A stretch of 64,000 nt of DNA from Rhodoferax sp. GW822-FHT02A01 (lineage in GTDB: Bacteria; Pseudomonadota; Gammaproteobacteria; Burkholderiales; Burkholderiaceae_C), in the NCBI RefSeq assembly GCF_038784515.1, contig NZ_CP152376.1, positions 3,658,001 through 3,722,000 of the forward strand. Direction: 5' to 3'. Shown here in pieces: positions 47,633 through 54,782 of this stretch (positions are counted from its first letter, which is position 1; each line of letters starts with the position of its first letter). The position numbers and the translations under genes were made by a program. Below the pieces are notes generated by a model. The model searched no databases and was not told the DNA's origin. It was given only the letters and a program-made list of their open reading frames with translations.

Positions 47633-47682
47633 CTCCGGTTGGTGCAATCAAAGTCGGCCCGGGTGGCCACAGAAAGGCAAAT

Positions 47683-48078
47683 ATGACGAAACCAGTGAAG
47701 AATCTTGGCGTGATGACGTTTGCACACTTTGCGGGTATTTCCGCCAAGCTGCAAGCTAAGGCGCCCAAGGCCAGGGCGTCCCAGGCTGCCAGAACGGTCC
47801 CTGTAGAGGACCCGCCGGAGGAAATGCGCGGCTCATCGCCTATAGCCGTCGCGCGCCGCCGTGAGCGGGCCCGGTGTGCGGCAATCATTGGCCACGATGC
47901 CGCGGCATCGAACATGGTCCTGGCGGCCAACCTGGCATTCAAGACCCGCATGACCCGGGCCGAGGCCATGGCGGTGCTGGCCGACACCGCCGCAGGGCAG
48001 CGTAGCAAGCCGGTGCAACGCTCCGAGGCTGGGGGATGGGACCGGGCATTCGCTGCTGTGCGGTCGGTACGGAAATAG
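47683..48078 (+). CDS. Small hypothetical phage-type protein, 131 aa
   Basis: The C-terminal half (RARCAAIIGHDAAASNMVLA, LAFKTRMTRAEAMAVLADTA) is like the small C-terminal domain found after phage capsid proteases; the protease itself is absent. GAAAGG precedes the ATG. It converges on the next minus-strand gene with an 18-nt gap. Confidence 0.55.
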   Translation: MTKPVKNLGVMTFAHFAGISAKLQAKAPKARASQAARTVPVEDPPEEMRGSSPIAVARRRERARCAAIIGHDAAASNMVLAANLAFKTRMTRAEAMAVLADTAAGQRSKPVQRSEAGGWDRAFAAVRSVRK

Positions 48079-48096
48079 CGGTCGAGCGCACTTTCC

Positions 48097-48366
48097 TTAA
48101 CGCGCCCCCTTTTCAACAGTTAACTGGCTAGTGTTAACCGGCGTGTTAACCAGACTGTTAACTGGCACTTGGTTAACGACTCGGTTAACAGCCCTTTCTT
48201 GCTTTGCGGATGGCTGCTTTCGATACCTCTGCAGCATTGCATCAGAAGCCTCAATATCAACCACTTCTCCAATGAAGACTACCCAGCCGCGCGCCTTCCA
48301 TTTGGTCACCGCTGGCTTCGATACACCGTGGCGCTTCGCAAAGTCAGTGAGCGTGCATGTCGTCAT
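48097..48366 (-). CDS. Small HTH DNA-binding protein, Nu1/small-terminase-like, with a VN repeat tail
   Basis: An 89-residue protein. Residues 1-50 form a winged helix-turn-helix (LTDFAKRHGVSKPAVTKWKA, GWVVFIGEVVDIEASDAMLQRY) of the same design as phage lambda Nu1 and MerR-like regulators. Residues 60-85 carry repeated Val-Asn pairs because the DNA contains six GTTAAC sites. A seventh GTTAAC lies 3 nt upstream of the start codon. It could be a small terminase, a regulator or a replication protein; binding to GTTAAC is my inference. Confidence 0.7.
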   Translation of the reverse strand: MTTCTLTDFAKRHGVSKPAVTKWKARGWVVFIGEVVDIEASDAMLQRYRKQPSAKQERAVNRVVNQVPVNSLVNTPVNTSQLTVEKGAR

Positions 48367-48374
48367 GTGTTAAC
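48119..48374. repeat. GTTAAC palindrome array
   Basis: GTTAAC at 48119, 48133, 48145, 48157, 48172 and 48184 (spacing 14, 12, 12, 15, 12) and again at 48369 just upstream of the HTH gene start. Five lie in frame as Val-Asn; the one at 48119 is read in another frame, so the DNA rather than the peptide appears to be conserved. Confidence 0.85.
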
Positions 48375-48387
48375 CAAATTTCAAACT

Positions 48388-48768
48388 TCAGCGCTGGGAA
48401 AACAACGCGGTGCGCAATGCCCGCATTACAGGATGGTCTGGGAAGGACCCGCTCGAACACCGGGCGATGGTGACCATTCCCATGAAAAGAAGGATGACCA
48501 AATTGATCCACCCATCGGCAAAGGTACCCCTCAAAGTGCGGGTACCTTTGATCCTTGCGTCCGCCGCACAGAGGCCCCCAGGGGCGCCCGATGTGTTGTC
48601 GTTTTCAAAACGACAAATTCCGGTAAGCGCGGCAGGCGTTGAGCAGTCAGGCAATGGCGGCACAATTGTGCGCAGTCCTCCCCCTACCCAAAAACCCAAT
48701 GGAAACAACCAGTTGGCCGAGAAAAGGGGAGGTTTGCCCCTACCCCACAATACGGTTGGAAGTGGCAA
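48388..48768 (-). CDS. Possible Ash/Icd-like phage protein, 126 aa
   Basis: A frame ending 21 nt before the HTH gene on the same strand. Its middle (CRFENDNTSGAPGG) and end (MVTIARCSSGSFPDHPVMRA) are in the style of Ash/Icd-type proteins of P4-like satellites, small frames that contain DNA palindromes. I am not sure of this and coding bias is weak; the palindromes listed separately lie inside it. Confidence 0.35.
   Translation of the reverse strand: MPLPTVLWGRGKPPLFSANWLFPLGFWVGGGLRTIVPPLPDCSTPAALTGICRFENDNTSGAPGGLCAADARIKGTRTLRGTFADGWINLVILLFMGMVTIARCSSGSFPDHPVMRALRTALFSQR
48519..48671. repeat. Cluster of three perfect palindromes
   Basis: CAAAGGTACCC/GGGTACCTTTG with a 10-nt loop at 48519-48550; TTGTCGTTTT-C-AAAACGACAA at 48596-48616; GCACAATTGTGC at 48660-48671. 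They resemble operator or origin elements. Confidence 0.7.
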
Positions 48769-49173
48769 ATATCGTCGGATCCTGCGTGGGCTTGCGCCAT
48801 CTCATGTTTGAAACGCGGATGGTGAATCGGCGCCAGGGTGGCGTCAGACTCGTGGAGCTGGGCCCATGTGGATATGAAATCCGTGTGGCTGGGTGGAACC
48901 AAGCGGTGAAAGGGTCGGATTTCAAATTCGACCCTTTGAAGCGAGGGGTGACGTTTGAAACGCGGCCCGGCACTTTGAGCAGCACCGGCATTCAACGCCC
49001 TGAATTTTCAGGCGGTTGGGGTGTCCGCAATTTTACGGAGACCCGATGCATCGATGCTCATGCAAAGGGCAGAAAGCTGCCCTTACTTAATTCGGCAAGC
49101 ATTTCCTGGCAACGCGAGTTCAGGCAGCTCATTCGATGGTCGTTCATACTGCGATCTTCGTGGGGGCATTGAC
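48769..49173. other. Gap with small repeats and hairpins, no convincing gene
   Basis: This stretch holds a 13-bp direct repeat GTTTGAAACGCGG (48806-48818 and 48953-48965), an imperfect hairpin AGGGTCG..CGACCCT (48911-48935) and a perfect 8-bp hairpin AAGGGCAG-AAAG-CTGCCCTT (49065-49084). No reading frame here has both a start signal and protein-like composition. Confidence 0.5.
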
Positions 49174-49767
49174 ATGGAATTTACAAACAGCGATTGGATT
49201 AACCTTGGGGCGGCAATTGGGTCCATAACGGCAGCGATCGTTGCGCTAGGTCTCGGGATAAATGCAAACTGGAGGAATACTTCCGACGCAAGAGGCCGCG
49301 CCAAGCTCTACGCCGCAAGTGTTGCAACTAGGCTTTCTCACACCGAAGACGTAATTACCAATTGTTTGATTCACTGCGAATTCAAGAATCTTGATCTATC
49401 GGATGATGAGTCCAATCGACAAGCTCTGATCCATATCTCCATAACCCTTCGGGCCGGAATTTTCCGCCCAGACATCGATACCCTTCAAGGCTTGATCGCA
49501 CTTGGAGGGAATTGTGCCAATCGCATTGCAAGTGCGTTCGATTCCGTTGATTTGGTGCTGCTCTATCTGGCTGACCTCAATACTGAGTTGTTTGTGTCCG
49601 GCGGAAGAAGCCCAGTTGCGAGAAAGAATTTGCTCGATAAAGTTCACGCGAATTTGAGCCATGCGCAAGAGCTATTGAGAGTAGCTTTGCGTGAGTGTGT
49701 GAATGCTTCGCAGCTGGCAGCGCCTAAACCATCTAGTGAAGAGCTTTATGGCCCAGGCGAGCCGTAG
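49174..49767 (+). CDS. Hypothetical membrane-anchored protein, 197 aa
   Basis: One N-terminal transmembrane helix (LGAAIGSITAAIVALGLGIN) followed by a helical cytoplasmic-type domain of about 165 residues. No family recognised. It is AT-richer than its surroundings and near the element's end, a typical place for cargo such as superinfection-exclusion proteins, but that role is a guess. Confidence 0.6.
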   Translation: MEFTNSDWINLGAAIGSITAAIVALGLGINANWRNTSDARGRAKLYAASVATRLSHTEDVITNCLIHCEFKNLDLSDDESNRQALIHISITLRAGIFRPDIDTLQGLIALGGNCANRIASAFDSVDLVLLYLADLNTELFVSGGRSPVARKNLLDKVHANLSHAQELLRVALRECVNASQLAAPKPSSEELYGPGEP

Positions 49768-49781
49768 GATGGCCTCGGCGT

Positions 49782-49982
49782 TCAGAACTGCACGCCAGCA
49801 TCAATGTCGCGCAGGAACTTGCGGCCGTCGGCGGTGATGCGCACGCCACCCTGGCCATTGGACTCGGCGAAGCCCAGGGCAACCAGTTCGCTGGCGGCAT
49901 TTGGACCGGGCGAGTAGGAGCTTCCTTGCTCAGCCATGGAGCGGAGCGCCGCCTTGGCTGCTTCGGTGACCTTCAGGTGCAT
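49782..49982 (-). CDS. Small hypothetical winged-helix-like protein, 66 aa
   Basis: MHLKVTEAAKAALRSMAEQG followed by ELVALGFAESNGQGGVRIT and a final helix suggests a small winged helix. It has a strong ribosome-binding site (GGGAGG). It is convergent with the membrane-anchored protein gene. Confidence 0.6.
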   Translation of the reverse strand: MHLKVTEAAKAALRSMAEQGSSYSPGPNAASELVALGFAESNGQGGVRITADGRKFLRDIDAGVQF

Positions 49983-50092
49983 ATCGAACCTCCCGCCTGT
50001 TTCAGGTCATTCTATGGCTGACCGACGGCCTCGGGTGGGTGAATACGTGCACAATCGCCACCGTCGCAGGATACCTGCAAGCAGCCTAAATC

Positions 50093-50602
50093 ATGAATGC
50101 AAATGACTTGGAATATGTCGGCTTTTTGCCTCGAGTCGGGGCAACGGTAATTGACGTACTTTTGCAGCTAGCCATTGCGGCGCCATTGACCTATGCGGTA
50201 TATGGTCGATTCTCGTCACCTGGCCTGCAGTTCATGGGTGGGGCAGATTTCCTGATCAATTTCTTGTTGCCGGCAGCCTTGGTGATTTGGCTCTGGGTAC
50301 GCTGGGGGGCAACACCGGGAAAGATGGCCATGTCGGCCAGGATCGTAGACGCCGACAGCGGCGCGCCCCTCACCACCGGCCGTTCTGCCATTCGATATCT
50401 GGGCTATTTCTTGTCCATGATCCCATTCGGCGTCGGATTTCTTTGGGTGGCGTTTGACCGCCGAAAACAGGGTTGGCACGACAAGATTGCAAACTCCGTT
50501 GTAGTTCGGCCTGCAGGTGCAGAAAAGGTCAAATTTAAAAGCGATGGAGATTGGAGGCGGGGATCTGACCAGTCGCGTGGCCCGACAGAGCCCACCCTTT
50601 GA
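50093..50602 (+). CDS. RDD-family membrane protein
   Basis: A 169-residue protein with three hydrophobic segments, matching the RDD family: FLPRVGATVIDVLLQLAIAA at the start, WGATPGKMAMSARIVDADSG in the middle and a third helix before FDRRKQGWHDKIANSVVV. RDD proteins are small membrane proteins, some linked to ion exchange. Its role in the element is unknown. Confidence 0.85.
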   Translation: MNANDLEYVGFLPRVGATVIDVLLQLAIAAPLTYAVYGRFSSPGLQFMGGADFLINFLLPAALVIWLWVRWGATPGKMAMSARIVDADSGAPLTTGRSAIRYLGYFLSMIPFGVGFLWVAFDRRKQGWHDKIANSVVVRPAGAEKVKFKSDGDWRRGSDQSRGPTEPTL

Positions 50603-50656
50603 CGGCGCCACCCCCCACCGCCTGATTTTTGACCTGCACAATGGTGGATGCTGAGG

Positions 50657-50899
50657 TCAGCCGGTCTTCTTGAGCGTCACTTCTTCCGCATTCGACTTGA
50701 GCCCAGCAGCTTCGAACATCGCCGAGGCCGCCGTCGTCATCGACTCCAGTTCCGGGTCCATATCCAGCCTTTGCATAGATGGCCGTGGCCTTGTGGTCCT
50801 TGTGGTTGAGCGATTTCCCGATAACCAACAGGGATGCGCCGGTCTTGGCCTGCCATCCGCCCATGGTGCGGCGCAGTTTTTCGCTCGGCGAGGACTACT
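50657..50899 (-). pseudogene. Remnant of a third tyrosine integrase (3' end, frameshifted)
   Basis: On the minus strand one frame reads SPSEKLRRTMGGWQAKTG, SLLVIGKSLNHKDHKATAIY and then, after a shift near AKAG, another frame reads MDPELESMTTAASAMFEAAG and ends at a stop at 50657. This is the C-terminal end of an integrase, including the active-site Tyr, without the rest of the gene. It lies beside the internal attachment site. Confidence 0.75.
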
Positions 50900-50909
50900 G
50901 TAGAAAAGT

Positions 50910-50929
50910 GGGGGTACAGGCGGGGGTAC
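50910..50929. repeat. Right-end GGGGGTAC motifs of element 1
   Basis: Two direct copies (50910-50917 and 50922-50929), 12 bp apart, about 65 bp before the internal attachment site. They match the motifs at the left end beside the integrase start. Confidence 0.6.
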
Positions 50930-50992
50930 AAGAATAAAGGAAATGACAAGAAACCTTTACTTCATGCGGGTTTTAAGGCTTCTTTCAATAGA

Positions 50993-51008
50993 CCCCAGCT
51001 CCACCATA
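50993..51008. repeat. Internal attachment site (ssrA 3' end, copy 2)
   Basis: CCCCAGCTCCACCATA, identical to the tmRNA 3' end plus two bases. It marks the junction between element 1 and element 2. Confidence 0.88.
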
Positions 51009-51070
51009 TGTTGTGTAAGTCCTTGATTTTATTGAGGATTTTTCATTTTGACTTTGCGGTTTTCCGCTCG

Positions 51071-51093
51071 GGTGTGCCATTTTGGTGTGCCAG
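51071..51093. repeat. Left-end GGTGTGCCA pair of element 2
   Basis: GGTGTGCCAT at 51071 and GGTGTGCCAG at 51084, 13 bp apart; the same pair with the same spacing lies at 57057-57079. Probably integrase arm sites. Confidence 0.6.
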
Positions 51094-51107
51094 AGCAGGG
51101 AGCTGCC

Positions 51108-52703
51108 TTGTCTATTCGCGTCCCGTCCCATCTCTACCGCCGTTCCGGCACCTTCTATTTCCGGTACATCGTGCCCCGGCACCTCCAGGCCACTGCCGGG
51201 CGGGCTGAGGTACGTTTCAGCCTGGGCAATGAGCAACGCCGGGCCGCCATAATCACCGCTTTGACACTAATTGCCGACCTGCCCCGCCTGGTTGGTTCGC
51301 TCCAACGCATGGCTGAAAACGACCAAATCGCGCCGCCTGACTTCTTCAAAAAGTGGCAGGTCGAAATAATCAAGAATGCCGGGCTCCGGGCTGAAATTGC
51401 CATTCTCAAGGAAACCATCCAAGAGCAGGAGTTCCAACTTGCCGGAATGGTTCCACGCAGCCAGGCAAAAGGGGTGGCAGTGCAAGCCCACATGCAGGGC
51501 CAGCTCAAAGGCAAGAAAGAGCTTGAGGCGGCTCTGGTATTCCCGTGGCCTGCAGAGCGCACAGCGCTGTTTTCCGAGCTGCTGGCGGCCTACCTCAAGA
51601 GCTTTACATACCGCCCGAAGGGTGGAGTCAGAAAGCCCCCTGGCGCAAAGACGCTTGAAGGCTATCGGGTGGACATTGAATTCTTTGTCAAAGTTATGGG
51701 AGATATGCGCATCGGTTCAATTGACCGTGAAGTTACAGGCCAGTATTTCAGCGTCTTGAGCCAGCTCCCTCCCAATATCAGCCGACTTGCCAAATACCGC
51801 GGGCTGAGCATCCCGGAGGTTTTGGGGCTGGGTGACCCACCGCAAAGCGAGTACAACGCCAGTAAGAAATTGGAGCGCCCAAGCGGCATGTTTAAGTGGG
51901 CACTGCTGGAGAAGCGCAAGTGGGGCATTGATTCGAACTCATTCGTGGGCTTTGGCCAGGCAGGTGACAACGCAACAAAGCGCCGGCCCTTCACCCATTA
52001 CGAGCTCCGGGCGCTGCTAATGCACCCAAGCTACGTCACCCGAACGTTCACTTCAGCCTATTCATTTTGGTTGATATTGTTGGCCATCTTCACGGGAGCG
52101 CGTCTTGGCGAGCTGTGTCAATTGGACGTGAAGGATTTTGTGACTGTCGAGGGTATCGAGTGTGTCGATATCAACGATATTGAGGCAACAGAGGCAGTTG
52201 AAGACGGTGGCCGGAAAAAGCGGGTCAAGACCCGAAGCGCAAAGCGACTTGTGCCCATTCACCAGGAGCTGATTCGCTTGGGCCTGCTGCGGTACGTGCA
52301 GACTTTGCGTGAAAGAAACCAGGCGCACCTGTTCCCGGAGCTGAGCCGGACTCGACGCGACGGCCCTGCACAAGCTGCATCAAACTGGTTTCAGCGGTTT
52401 CGTGCGCGGGTGGGCATCATAACTAAGCAGGAAACGGTATTTCACAGTTTCCGGCATGGGTTCATCACGAACTTGCTTGATGCCGATGTGACTCCGCATA
52501 TGGTCGCCCCAATTGTTGGGCACGAGGGCGAGTTAATTACCGGAAAAATCTACTGGAATACCAAAGACGCAACCAAGCGAGCGCCTACTGTTGCCGCCTT
52601 CGTTCTGCCCAAAGAGGTGCTGGCCCTCATGCCCTCAATTGAAGACATCAAGTTCGTCGCCCCTGGTGGTCCGAAAGTTGCCCAGCGAGTCGAACGCAGA
52701 TAG
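51108..52703 (+). CDS. int: Tyrosine integrase of element 2 (DUF6538 type)
   Basis: A 531-residue recombinase beginning with a DUF6538-like segment (LSIRVPSHLYRRSGTFYFRY), then a core-binding region and a catalytic domain with Arg in FTGARLGELCQL, HSFRHGF, the second His in GHEGEL and the Tyr in GKIYWN. TTG at 51108 is chosen: AGGGAG lies seven bases upstream, and the open frame before it (from TTG at 51048) covers the GGTGTGCCA pair, which is a DNA site. It reads away from the left attachment site. Confidence 0.92.
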   Translation: MSIRVPSHLYRRSGTFYFRYIVPRHLQATAGRAEVRFSLGNEQRRAAIITALTLIADLPRLVGSLQRMAENDQIAPPDFFKKWQVEIIKNAGLRAEIAILKETIQEQEFQLAGMVPRSQAKGVAVQAHMQGQLKGKKELEAALVFPWPAERTALFSELLAAYLKSFTYRPKGGVRKPPGAKTLEGYRVDIEFFVKVMGDMRIGSIDREVTGQYFSVLSQLPPNISRLAKYRGLSIPEVLGLGDPPQSEYNASKKLERPSGMFKWALLEKRKWGIDSNSFVGFGQAGDNATKRRPFTHYELRALLMHPSYVTRTFTSAYSFWLILLAIFTGARLGELCQLDVKDFVTVEGIECVDINDIEATEAVEDGGRKKRVKTRSAKRLVPIHQELIRLGLLRYVQTLRERNQAHLFPELSRTRRDGPAQAASNWFQRFRARVGIITKQETVFHSFRHGFITNLLDADVTPHMVAPIVGHEGELITGKIYWNTKDATKRAPTVAAFVLPKEVLALMPSIEDIKFVAPGGPKVAQRVERR

Positions 52704-52708
52704 TCTGC

Positions 52709-53518
52709 CTAAGTAGCCTTGCTGACGCTGGCGTAGCGCTTGACGGTGGCAATGCTCAGTCCGAAGTGCTCAGCGGTCTTCGCGATGCTGGCGGTGTGTT
52801 CCGACTTCCAAGCCGAGACGGCGGCGGCGTCACCTTTGAATGGTCGCCCCAGACTGGCCTTTCCTCTGTGTGTCTTAGCCGTCCAACGCCCACCGCGCAT
52901 TGTCGGCATGTTGGTTTCGTTCAAACGTGCAGCAACGGAATTCAGGCTAAGACCACCGGCGCGCAGGCTTTCCAGTAGAGGCATGACGCGGGCAGCAAAA
53001 GCGGTCGATGCGGCAATGTTTCCGGCATGCCCTTTGGCCTGAGCGTCGGAAAGGTTCATTTTCTTTGGATCAGTTGTCCTGTTGCCGAGCTTGCCGGTGC
53101 CCACCATGGGGGCTAGCGCGTCTTTAGTTCGCTGCGAGATTAGCTGGCGCTCCTTTTGTGCGAGGGCGGCATATAAATGCAATATGAACGGGTCAGCGTC
53201 GGCGCCAAGTTCGGCAACCACGAACGGCACCCTGTTTGTCATCAATCCGGAAATGAATGCCACGTCCCGGCTCAGGCGGTCGAGTTTGCTGACAATGACG
53301 CAGCATTTCAAGCGCGCGGCTTTTGCCAGTGCCGCTTTTAGTTCGGGGCGGGCTTCAATGTCCAGCTTCCCGCTGCTTATCTCTTCAAAGGTCTCGACGA
53401 CCCAGTAACCTTCAGCGGCGCAGAAACGCGCGAGCGCCAACGCTTGGGCGTCCAAGCCCAAGCCAGACTTGCCCTGTTCGCTAGTGGAAACCCGTTTGTA
53501 GAGGATGGCTTGCTTCAT
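52709..53518 (-). CDS. Serine recombinase (resolvase/invertase family)
   Basis: A 269-residue recombinase: the N-terminal catalytic domain has the nucleophile Ser in [14 protein letters not shown] and the [10 protein letters not shown] motif; the rest includes a recombinase-type region ([20 protein letters not shown]) and a C-terminal helix-turn-helix ([19 protein letters not shown]). Start at 53518 follows GGAGAA. It is convergent with the integrase gene and divergent from the small genes that follow. A second recombinase in a small island suggests dimer resolution, inversion or nested transfer. Confidence 0.9.
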   Translation of the reverse strand: MKQAILYKRVSTSEQGKSGLGLDAQALALARFCAAEGYWVVETFEEISSGKLDIEARPELKAALAKAARLKCCVIVSKLDRLSRDVAFISGLMTNRVPFVVAELGADADPFILHLYAALAQKERQLISQRTKDALAPMVGTGKLGNRTTDPKKMNLSDAQAKGHAGNIAASTAFAARVMPLLESLRAGGLSLNSVAARLNETNMPTMRGGRWTAKTHRGKASLGRPFKGDAAAVSAWKSEHTASIAKTAEHFGLSIATVKRYASVSKAT

Positions 53519-53540
53519 AAATTCTCCATGTGTGTCATCT

Positions 53541-53564
53541 CTAAACGACCGTTTAGTGTTGACA
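53541..53564. promoter_or_regulatory. Dyad and -35-like box in the resolvase divergent region
   Basis: CTAAACG-AC-CGTTTAG forms a perfect dyad, followed directly by TTGACA. It sits 23 nt upstream of the resolvase start, in the gap that also serves the small genes; a likely operator for the recombinase or a res-type site. Confidence 0.5.
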
Positions 53565-53647
53565 ATTCTAATGCAAAAATGCAAAGTGATGTAAAAGTAC
53601 ATAAATATGATGTATAGTTGATGCTTCACGTTCAAAACGGACACCCT

Positions 53648-53965
53648 ATGGCAATTCATCCAAATCGACTAACAGTTACCCTTGACGAGGACAGCATCGC
53701 GCTTTTGAGAGAGGTAGAGCTCATCGCAGGGCTGTCTCCTGCACAAACGGTGGCAAAACTTTGGCCCTCGCACCTTGAGGACCTTTGGGACTATGTGACT
53801 TGGTTCAAACAGCTACCACCTGGCCCCAGCAAGCTCCGGTCGTTGGCGCCCAATCTATTGCTGTCTTATGGGCCTGAACCCTTGAGAGAAGGCATTCGCA
53901 AAATTGACCCCAGTTACCAAACCGAAGGCGAACTTTTCGCCGCAACCCTGAAAGAAGCAAAATGA
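53648..53965 (+). CDS. Hypothetical protein, ribbon-helix-helix-like start, 105 aa
   Basis: The N-terminus [20 protein letters not shown] has a short strand then helices, as in ribbon-helix-helix regulators. ATG at 53648 is preferred; ATG at 53621 is possible. It overlaps the next gene by 4 nt. No firm family. Confidence 0.55.
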   Translation: MAIHPNRLTVTLDEDSIALLREVELIAGLSPAQTVAKLWPSHLEDLWDYVTWFKQLPPGPSKLRSLAPNLLLSYGPEPLREGIRKIDPSYQTEGELFAATLKEAK

Positions 53966-54234
53966 ACATCACTTTTCACACCTTCGACGAAACCGCGAAT
54001 ATCTTGGAGTCAGCGACAGAACTGCAGCGGCTTGAAGGTTCAGGCGCAAACGTGACCCATGTTTTGCAGACTGGGGGGCGCAACATTCTGCTGGTTGTGT
54101 ACGGTCTCGACGGCGAGTCAATAACCATTGGCGAGTGCATCGACGACGAAAATGGCAGCGTCCACACGCAGGCTCTAAACATGCTCCGTGAGGCGGCAAA
54201 CGATGACTTTGCCGACAAAGCCGTCGGTGCCTGA
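53962..54234 (+). CDS. Hypothetical protein, 90 aa
   Basis: A small protein with alternating strands and helices ([40 protein letters not shown]). ATGA overlap with the previous gene and a 32-nt overlap with the next show one operon. No family recognised. Confidence 0.55.
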   Translation: MNITFHTFDETANILESATELQRLEGSGANVTHVLQTGGRNILLVVYGLDGESITIGECIDDENGSVHTQALNMLREAANDDFADKAVGA

Positions 54235-54676
54235 CAAGCCAATAACTTGGCGGGATGCGGTCTATGCCGGTGGCATTGAAAGGCCCCCAGAGCGTCCGGC
54301 AGTGCCGGACGCCTTCGACATCGACGCATGGCCTGTAACCAGGACAAAGACCTGGGCGCTCCCCATCCCCGTGGCTGGGGCTGGTGGCATCCTATCAATT
54401 GCAAGGCTCGTCGCAGACAAGCGGCTAAGCACTGACAAAAAACTGTTCAAGGCAAAGGTGCTGGCGCTGTCCAGCACCGACACGCAAACGCTTGTCACAC
54501 GGATCGCGGTAACCGGCGATTCGCTCTTGCTGTGGGCGATTCACTTGGCGCTAGATGGCAGAGGTACCTTTTCGCGGTGGTCTATTCATCAACGTCTGGC
54601 AAAGGAACGCGGCATCTGCTTACTCGTCGAGAACACTCAACAACGCAGGATGCAAACACTTATTAGGACGGGGTAG
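54203..54676 (+). CDS. Hypothetical protein, 157 aa
   Basis: Starts inside the previous gene. It has a Pro-rich N-terminus (LPTKPSVPDKPITWRDA) and a short hydrophobic region (IPVAGAGGILSIARLV). No family recognised; the last of three overlapping small genes in element 2. Confidence 0.5.
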   Translation: MTLPTKPSVPDKPITWRDAVYAGGIERPPERPAVPDAFDIDAWPVTRTKTWALPIPVAGAGGILSIARLVADKRLSTDKKLFKAKVLALSSTDTQTLVTRIAVTGDSLLLWAIHLALDGRGTFSRWSIHQRLAKERGICLLVENTQQRRMQTLIRTG

Positions 54677-54716
54677 CTCCAGGGCATTCTCTCTATAAGC
54701 AAACGAGCATCTTTGG

Positions 54717-54760
54717 TGCCGTTGCTGTCTTCAATCGAACAGCGTATTCCCGGATGCGTG
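54717..54760. repeat. Intergenic repeat, copy 1
   Basis: A segment around CTTCAATCGAAC..TATTCCCGG that recurs at 56136-56175 inside the end of the PEP-CTERM gene. Possibly a REP-like sequence. Confidence 0.4.
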
Positions 54761-54782
54761 AGGCTTAGAGAAAAATATGCTT

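Larger units (their letters stand above)
30163..51006. mobile_element. Element 1: ssrA-integrated satellite-like element
   Basis: About 20.8 kb between the restored ssrA CCA end and the second copy of that end at 50993-51008. Left to right: a P4-type integrase, cargo (ynfA-like, PIN-like module), unknown early genes, an AlpA-like regulator, a replication module (O-like, CHC2 finger, DnaB), a partial Mu-like tail module, small HTH genes with repeat arrays, and morons. Matching GGGGGTAC motifs lie at both ends. No large terminase, portal, capsid, sheath, tube or fibre gene is visible. Confidence 0.85.

Noticed and set aside
47225..48189. CRISPR array
   Set aside because: The repeats are only 6-9 bp and spacing is irregular, with no spacers of uniform length and no cas genes.
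49065..49084. Terminator
   Set aside because: Perfect hairpin but followed by ACTTAA rather than a T run.
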